The notes beneath the pieces were generated by a model, which searched no databases, had not been told where the DNA came from, and was given only the letters and a program-made list of their open reading frames with translations. From NCBI RefSeq assembly GCF_019703515.2, contig NC_059382.1, forward strand, positions 14,239,001 to 14,303,000: DNA of 64,000 nucleotides, in the 5' to 3' direction. The position numbers were made by a program, and so were the translations under genes. Below, piece by piece: positions 58,086 to 64,000 of this stretch (position 1 is the stretch's first letter; each line of letters opens with the position of its first letter). The stretch is from Myxocyprinus asiaticus (lineage: Eukaryota > Chordata > Actinopteri > Cypriniformes > Catostomidae).

Positions 58086-59698
58086 CTTAAATGAAAAATC
58101 ATTTTGCACAATATTTACTCAAATTTGACAAACAAATGAAAACAGACAAAGTTTGTTATCTATTGAGGTACGCTGGTGGTAGATTAGAACTAACAAATAT
58201 CAGCCAACCAGGAAGGGTTATCGGTTTTTCAGATAAATGGACAAATAGCGACCGATTAATCAGCCTTGCCTGGATTAATTGATATTTAAATCTGTCATGA
58301 ATGTGCACTGGCAGTTGTAGTCAGTCCAATAACATATTAATCAAATAAATTATAGTCAAATAGCATATGCGTCAAATAAAAACAAATCTAAAAGTGCTAT
58401 ATGCATACATTGTGTGAAGCTTATTCACATTAAAATTGGATTTAAAAGGTCCACAAAACTTTCACTTTTGCTTCTTTTTGTTTCACTTTGTTTTTTTGTC
58501 TGTTTCTCCCTCTCCACACACCACACCAACACCTCCTCAGGCAGATGGGAGACCAGCCTGTCCGCCTGCACCTCCCCCACTCTCGAGGAGCTGCGTCATC
58601 AACAATGTAAATTCTATTGTCATTAAGAGTGCTCCACTGCTCCTCATTGTCCTAGACAGTTTAGACTCATCATTGGTCATTCAAACAACTGGATATTCGA
58701 TCACTCCTCCCCCCTTCACTCTGTCTTTCCTCACTCCTTATCCTCACATCTTCTCTCCATGACTGCATCTTTTTGTCCCTGTGTTTTAACCCTCATGTCC
58801 TGTTTGGAGTCTCAGAGACCAAGGCCATTTAATAACTTTAATAACCAATATTATTGGTTATTTAATAACCAACTATAACATACTTAATATTGAAGTATCA
58901 GGCTTAAGTATCAGGCATTTACAGTGAAACGTAACTGAGGTCGTCTAACATCCCCTTTTGTATTCCAAGATAGAGAAAGTCCTATGGTTTTGGAACAGAA
59001 TTTTCATGTTTAGGAAATCTACCCCTAAGGGAACAGACAACATGCTATGCAAAGAGACTGTCCATAACTGCTTCTCCATTGTCATAAATATGTAAAATCT
59101 CCGGATATACTCAGACAGAGACGCAAACACACACAACTCACAGTCTAATATGGATGATGACAAGGGTGTGAAGCAGCAAGCTCAATGTCCTGCAGAGGTT
59201 GTTATATAAACCAGAGGACTGACCCACAGCTGGATCAAACCTTTGTCATGCAACAAACAGGGACTAAGGCAGGATATTTTTGGCTCTCAAAGTCAAGACC
59301 CTCCTTGCCTGAATCCCCTGCCCCATCAGCCAAGCATGACATGGTTATTGAGGTCCTAAGCCCTGCGCCCATAAGCTCTCGCCTACTTGGTGCCTGATCG
59401 AATGATGTAGAGTCTGACGGATGACAGACAGGGAATTCCGCTCAGACCTATAGGAATGCTGGATTAGAGACTCTCAGATCTACAAAAAGGTTTATTGTTG
59501 GGGAATATTCTCATAACTGGCTGCATTTGCGGGGGCTGACATCAGCTGATTTGTTTTGACTGTTTCTATGAGAAACTATTAAAAACAATCCAAACATTTT
59601 ACATGATGAGAAATATGTCTGTTACAACAAGTGTTATTGTGTGCTAAATACTAGCTCCGGATACGCAAGCTCACACGAAATGTGTGCCTGCAGAACTT
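58086..59698. other. Intronic sequence, no gene recognised
   Basis: It includes a MITE remnant at 58945-59000 (CATCCCCTTTTGTATTCCAA, TTTTGGAACAG) and a perfect hairpin at 58840-58862. Confidence 0.5.
58840..58862. repeat. Perfect short palindrome
   Basis: AATAACCAATA and its exact complement TATTGGTTATT separated by one base. The arm motif AATAACCAA repeats once more just after. Confidence 0.85.
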
Positions 59699-59845
59699 TT
59701 ACACATTTACATTTATTAATTTAGCAGACACTTTAATCCAAAAGTGCACAGTGCTTTACAGGTAATGGAAGCCTAAGCGATAGTTCTATCAAGAAGACTT
59801 GTAGTAAGCATCACGTCATTCATTCAATTTAGGCATCTGATCCAA
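59699..59845 (+). repeat. 'CATTTAGCAGACACTTTAATCC' repeat body fragment
   Basis: ACATTTACATTTATTAATTT, AGCAGACACTTTAATCCAAA and CAGTGCTTTACAGGTAATG match the family at 50626. A tRNA-like end remnant, CATAACCTTGGCATTGCAAG, lies separately at about 60160-60200. Confidence 0.6.
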
Positions 59846-61929
59846 TCATAATCCAGCCTATGCTTTATAAACTCTGTATAACTGTCCTTCATCGTTCCGT
59901 TATGCTGCCATTGTTTTCACCCTCCACCACCACAAGTTCTGGTACTGTCCTACTGTAAGGGGTAAGCTCTTCTCCCCGTCGTCATCATCTTCTGGCAGGG
60001 TCTGATGGTTCGAGCGAGAATCTGAACGCTGAAACGTAGAACAGGGCTTGCGCCAAAGGAAACTATTCTCTAACTTTATTCACATGAATAATAACATTCT
60101 CTGAGTCTTTCTGAAAAAATATATTTTATGGGGAGTCTAATGAATTGGAATTCAATTCATAACCTTGGCATTGCAAGCACCAGTTGAGCTACTAGAACAG
60201 GACTCCATAGAAATTCCTGCAGAAATGAACTGCCTGTCAATTTACACACAATATTTTAGCTAAACTGATTATGTGCTTAGCTACAAACAAGAGTGTAGTA
60301 ATCTTAGATTCGTTGAACACATTTTATGATGTTTAAATTCATTGAATTCTGCAAATGTTCCCTCAAAATGAGCACAGAGAATGTGATGGGTCTGCGGATA
60401 AGCCTCTTTGTCTCTAAATCAGGCAAGCGAATGAAAGAAAATCTCACGTTTTAATGTTCTGTTACTTAGAACACCTGCCGATTCTATTGAATCGAGCTGT
60501 AAATGATCAAAATGCCTTGGTCGGTGGACTTCCTGGGGTGAAGGAAAATGGCTTTTTAAATTGGTAGGGAAGACACAGGAGGTGGAAGCGTCCAGCGGCT
60601 ATTTCTGTCTTTCTTTCTCATTCTTGCTCTGTATGTTTTCATGGTGCATTTTGTCTAATTTCAAGGAGCAGGTTCTCTTGACTGATCAATAGTGTTTGTA
60701 CTAAAGCCACATAGAGATGATGGTCGGGCAAGTGAGGAAGGGTGATGTAGAGGACAAGGCACCACTCCCATGATGTAAAATTGATCCCTAGAATAAATTT
60801 GCAGTGTTCTATTAATGGGAGGTCCCTCTGAGGCATTTTATTATATCTGACAGAAAAGCAAAAGAAAGACAGAAAGAAAGAAAGAAAGAAAGAAAAAAAC
60901 GATGAACTAAATATTTTGTTTATGATAACTGGAAAGAAATGATGAACTAAAGATTTTTTGATGATCACTGGAAAGGTTTAGTCACACCTCTCATTCTCTG
61001 TGTCAGCGCACTAAGTGGGCAACATGCTAATTATATCATGAATGTACTCTGATGTACTAGCATCTTCATCATTTTCAAGATCACTGTCTGCGCCATCACT
61101 TCCATCCTCCCCCTCACTAAGTGTCCCTCTCTATTTTCCTCTATCTATGATGAGGCTAGGGTCAAACCCACTCTGGAAAGCAAAGCTCTATTGTATGAGA
61201 TAGTCTGACAGTGAGTCTAAGGCACAGGCTGGCACTGAGGGCTAGCGGCCACAGAGAATGACGTCACATGCCATGCAAAAAGAAAACAAAGCCATGGGGA
61301 TTAAGGGTACATCATCTCTCCTCTGGCGACCTCATCACTAGCCACTCATCCACAGCCCAGATGCTGAATGTACAGTATGTTGTTCTCTGACAAAAGAGCT
61401 TCTACATGCTAGTGCAGTTAGCATGTAGGCTAAGCACAGCATTTTATTAATGAGTTTATTAAGACATATTGGCATTTTAGCAGTTTCCCTGATGAATTCA
61501 GTTATCATTGCCACTAAAATGCAAAAACCATAGTGAACAATCTTCATCTTTTTAGCAAAACTCTTTGAGTGTGGAACTTTTTAAGGTTACTTCACACACT
61601 CTCACAAGTCGAACCTACTGTAAGTCACAGACAAAGGTCACATGATTATTTGTTTAAACTTATTTTCAAATATAATTATATATGGTGAATCTAATGTCAA
61701 AAAGGTTTCACCTTGAAGTACTCTCTCTTTAAAGCTGAAATTTATATAGAAATATAAATGAAACTGTATACCTTAGGTCCTGTGACTCATTTTGAGTTTT
61801 TGAGCTTTTGCCTTTACTAGTTCATCTCAATGGTCTTGCAGGTGTGACAAATGATTTTTACAAGTACAAATAGCTGCTCAATTAATATGAGGTAATAGAA
61901 GGTACATGCATGATAATCATTTTTAATGT
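59846..61929. other. Intronic sequence, no gene recognised
   Basis: It holds a GAAA repeat at 60860-60900, with AACGATGAACTAAATATTTTGT and a near copy GAAATGATGAACTAAAGATTTT (shown approximately) just after. No coding evidence. Confidence 0.4.
60860..60900. repeat. (GAAA)n simple repeat
   Basis: Imperfect GAAA tetranucleotides. Confidence 0.9.
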
Positions 61930-62130
61930 AGTATTTCATGTAAACCAATATACTGTGGTACTGAATACTTAACATTTTAATATACCATATTTACATGGTT
62001 CTTTTAGGTACTGCAAAGAATTTCATGGAATGGCATGTCAAAAAAAAAAAAAAAAAAAAAAAATAAACATGTTATTGCCACAATACCATGTCCAAAAAAC
62101 ATGGTCATACCATGGTATATTTGTGTTAGT
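61930..62130. repeat. 'ACCATGGTA'-type repeat fragment
   Basis: TACTGTGGTACTGAATACTT, ACCATATTTACATGGTTC, a poly-A run (62041-62062), then ATACCATGTCC and CATACCATGGTATATT. Related to 52610-52790. Confidence 0.5.
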
Positions 62131-62764
62131 GCTGTACAAAGAGTATTCCAACACAAACTATAGCACACTAAGTATAAGTACATAACTTAGCAGTTTGAAT
62201 TAAATAAGTAAGAGAGAAAAATAATAAAATAAACACACAGGAAACTAATTTCAACCCCTCAGTTAGATTTGTAATATTGCGACGTTTCATCTTTGGGCCA
62301 GAAAGCTTAGGCCTTAAGCAGATTACAAGGCAGAGAAATCAGTAATGTTTATAATGCGTTGGGGGTGGGGAGGGTGGGGGGGGTAGTATTAAACACTGAA
62401 AACTGCAATCATGGTGCAGGATTAAAAGAAAGCTTTAATATTGTGCTACATTCTGCTCAAAGGGACAGGGAGGTTGGATGAGGATCAGTGACTTGGACAA
62501 GGAAAAGTCAGAATCTACACATGCGGGAAACCTGAGAGGAAGAGTACCTGGCTGATTCTAAAGAAAAAATGATGATGCAATTTTCTGGACTCTTATCTGA
62601 AAATATTGTGAGAAAAGCAAGCCAGATTTCTTTAGTAATTAAGTAGTGGGCACTCAACCATAACAATTGTTTTTCAACATCCACATGCTGTTTTCCATTT
62701 GCACGAATTTGCATGCTACTTAATAAAAATGGCAACAAATAAATGACAATACAAGCTGAATCGA
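62131..62764. other. Intronic sequence, no feature recognised
   Basis: A G-rich tract at 62360-62385 is the only notable feature. Confidence 0.45.
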
Positions 62765-62920
62765 GTAATTTCTGCACCACTTGCATCACCAAATGGAATT
62801 GTAAAAATAAGGATTGTTTTCTAAATCGTTTCCCAAACACTCCCCTTTCTGTGATCCCCAAACTCACACCATTGGTCGAGCCAATGTCACTGTGTCTGAT
62901 TGGTTTGGATGCTCAAACAA
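62765..62920 (-). repeat. Unclassified repeat 'CAACCAATGG...TGGTGATGCTAG', copy 3
   Basis: Reverse orientation: GTAATTTCTGCACCACTTGC then ATCACCAAATGG at the left, and ACACCATTGGTCGAGCCAAT at the right, matching 4862-5010 and 57505-58085. Confidence 0.65.
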
Positions 62921-62930
62921 ACAGAGCAAT

Positions 62931-63350
62931 TTCTTTTTGTTTTTTAATCCCCTGTTCTCCCAATTTGGAATGCCCAATTCCCACTACTTAGTAGGTCCTC
63001 GTGGTGGCACGGCTACTCACCTCAATCCAGGTGGCAGAGGACAAGTCTCAGTTGCCTCCGCTTCTGAGACAGTCAATCCACACATCTTATCACGTGGCCT
63101 GTTGTGCACGACACTGCGGAAACTCTACATGTGGAGGCTACGCACAACTTACCACGCGCCCCATTGAGAGCGAGAACCACTAATCGTGACCACGAGGAGG
63201 TTACCCCATGTGACTCTACCCTTCCCAGCAAACGGGCCAATGAGGTTGCTTAGGAGACCTGGCTGGAGTCACTCAGCACACCCTAGATTCGAACTCACGA
63301 CTCCAGGGGTGGTAGTCAGCGTCAATACTCGCTGAGCTACCCCGGCCCCC
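62931..63350 (-). mobile_element. tRNA-derived SINE, copy 5 (near full length)
   Basis: Minus-strand copy of the 52806 family, with the poly-T end at the left and the tRNA-like head at the right (reverse complement of GAGTTCGAATCTAGGG and the A box region GTAGCTCAGCGAGT). It is flanked by the perfect 10 bp duplication ACAGAGCAAT (62921-62930 and 63351-63360). Confidence 0.9.
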
Positions 63351-63360
63351 ACAGAGCAAT

Positions 63361-63806
63361 GTTTTGACAGTGCTACAGAGCCACAAATGGCTTCCTTACA
63401 GCTATCTCTGCATATTAAGCTGGGATAGGAGAAAGTATTTTAACATAAAAAAACACACTTTAAATAAATTCGAAAATTCAGTGCAATGGAGGAAAATGTT
63501 TTCTCTTAACAGCCCATGCACTAAACAGGCTTTGAATATAATGGCGATGCTTTGTGGTGCCTGTAAGATGAAGCAGTGCACTTCACAGATGCCACAGAAG
63601 GTCGTTGTAAAATATTGCTGTTTTCCAATAAATGCTGCAGGAGCTATATTTGGAGCGAAGGCAATTAATAAATCCTTTCTGCTGAAATAATGGATGCTGG
63701 CCTGTCTCGGGCCAGTAATGCTTTGTCCAGAATTAAATGCCAGTGCGGCTTTTATCTCAGATGAAGTAAGGACAGTGTCTTCAGAGACGTGATATGGACC
63801 TTTAAA
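63361..63806. other. Intronic sequence with a candidate conserved block
   Basis: A minus-strand frame of 135 codons (63402-63809) has no recognisable domain. The interval 63640-63790 is repeat-free, with CCAGAATTAAATGCCAGTGC-type sequence, and could be a conserved non-coding element; unproven. Confidence 0.3.
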
Positions 63807-63975
63807 CATTTAAAGGGATAGTTCACTCCAAAATTTAAATTCTGTCATCAATTACTCACCCTCATGTTGTTTCAAACCAATATGACTTTCTTAGTTCCAT
63901 GGAACACAAAAGGAGATGTTAGGCAGTATATTAGTCTCAGTCACCATTCATTTTCATTGCATCTTTTTTCTAGGG
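63807..63975. mobile_element. TTAAAGGGATAGTTCACCC-type foldback MITE, left half at window end
   Basis: It begins TTTAAAGGGATAGTTCACTC and includes TCACCCTCATGTTGTTTC, GGAACACAAAAGGAGATGTT and CACCATTCATTTTCATTGC. The right half is absent or lies beyond the window. Confidence 0.85.
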
Positions 63976-64000
63976 TTAGGGTAAACGAGGCTGTCATTCT

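Larger units (their letters stand above)
32149..64000 (-). other. NOVA upstream intron (continues beyond window)
   Basis: This stretch lies upstream of the 167 bp exon, after a phase-1 acceptor. No KH1 GKGG-encoding exon or other coding exon was recognised between here and the window end, so at least 32 kb is read as intron. That is an inference from absence: a small exon could be overlooked. Most recognisable content is transposon-derived. Confidence 0.65.

Noticed and set aside
63402..63809. 135-codon minus-strand open frame
   Set aside because: No recognisable domain, no splice-site or start context beyond chance, and it overlaps a MITE at one end.
32149..64000. Search for the KH1 first-half exon (GKGGQT region)
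   Set aside because: No minus-strand match to the IIGKGGQTIVQLQKETGA region was seen; it probably lies beyond 64000.

Overview
The window is vertebrate nuclear DNA. It is AT-rich, almost entirely non-coding and crowded with short transposon relics. One protein gene can be recognised, on the minus strand: the 3' half of a NOVA-family KH-domain splicing regulator, best called nova2 with nova1 as the alternative. The repeat set points to a cypriniform (carp-like) fish: tRNA-derived SINEs, many TTAAAGGGATAGTTCACCC-type foldback elements, Tc1-like elements, hAT-like elements and a Penelope-like retroelement. The species call rests on my familiarity with such repeats, not on a search.

Layout. Positions 1-16263 lie downstream of the NOVA stop codon. 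The part nearest the gene (roughly 11.5-16.3 kb) is probably 3' UTR, and the far part is intergenic or more UTR with repeats. Positions 16264-17286 are the terminal coding exon (KH2, alanine-rich spacer, KH3, stop). Positions 17287-31981 are a 14.7 kb phase-0 intron holding a 1.03 kb foldback element, a decayed Tc1 element and several MITEs. Positions 31982-32148 are a 167 bp exon (end of KH1 plus linker). From 32149 to the window end I read one long upstream intron. The exons for the start codon and the first half of KH1 were not found and should lie beyond 64000.

The upstream intron is the most eventful part. A hAT-like element (32735-34665) carries three younger insertions: a MITE, a solo LTR with a 5 bp target duplication, and a SINE with a 10 bp duplication. 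A Penelope-like element (37885-41053) has direct terminal repeats, reverse transcriptase and GIY-YIG endonuclease fragments, and a hammerhead-ribozyme-like motif in each terminal repeat. Two Tc1-type deletion derivatives then sit end to end (41077-42330). One tRNA-derived SINE family occurs five times, four of them with convincing target-site duplications.

I saw no convincing second protein gene, no functional tRNA or rRNA gene, no CRISPR array and no prokaryotic-style system. Nothing here looks like a new multi-gene system. The most interesting points are the ribozyme-like motifs, the dated nest of insertions, a 32 bp sequence patch shared by two unrelated repeats, and several low-repeat intronic blocks that may be conserved non-coding elements.
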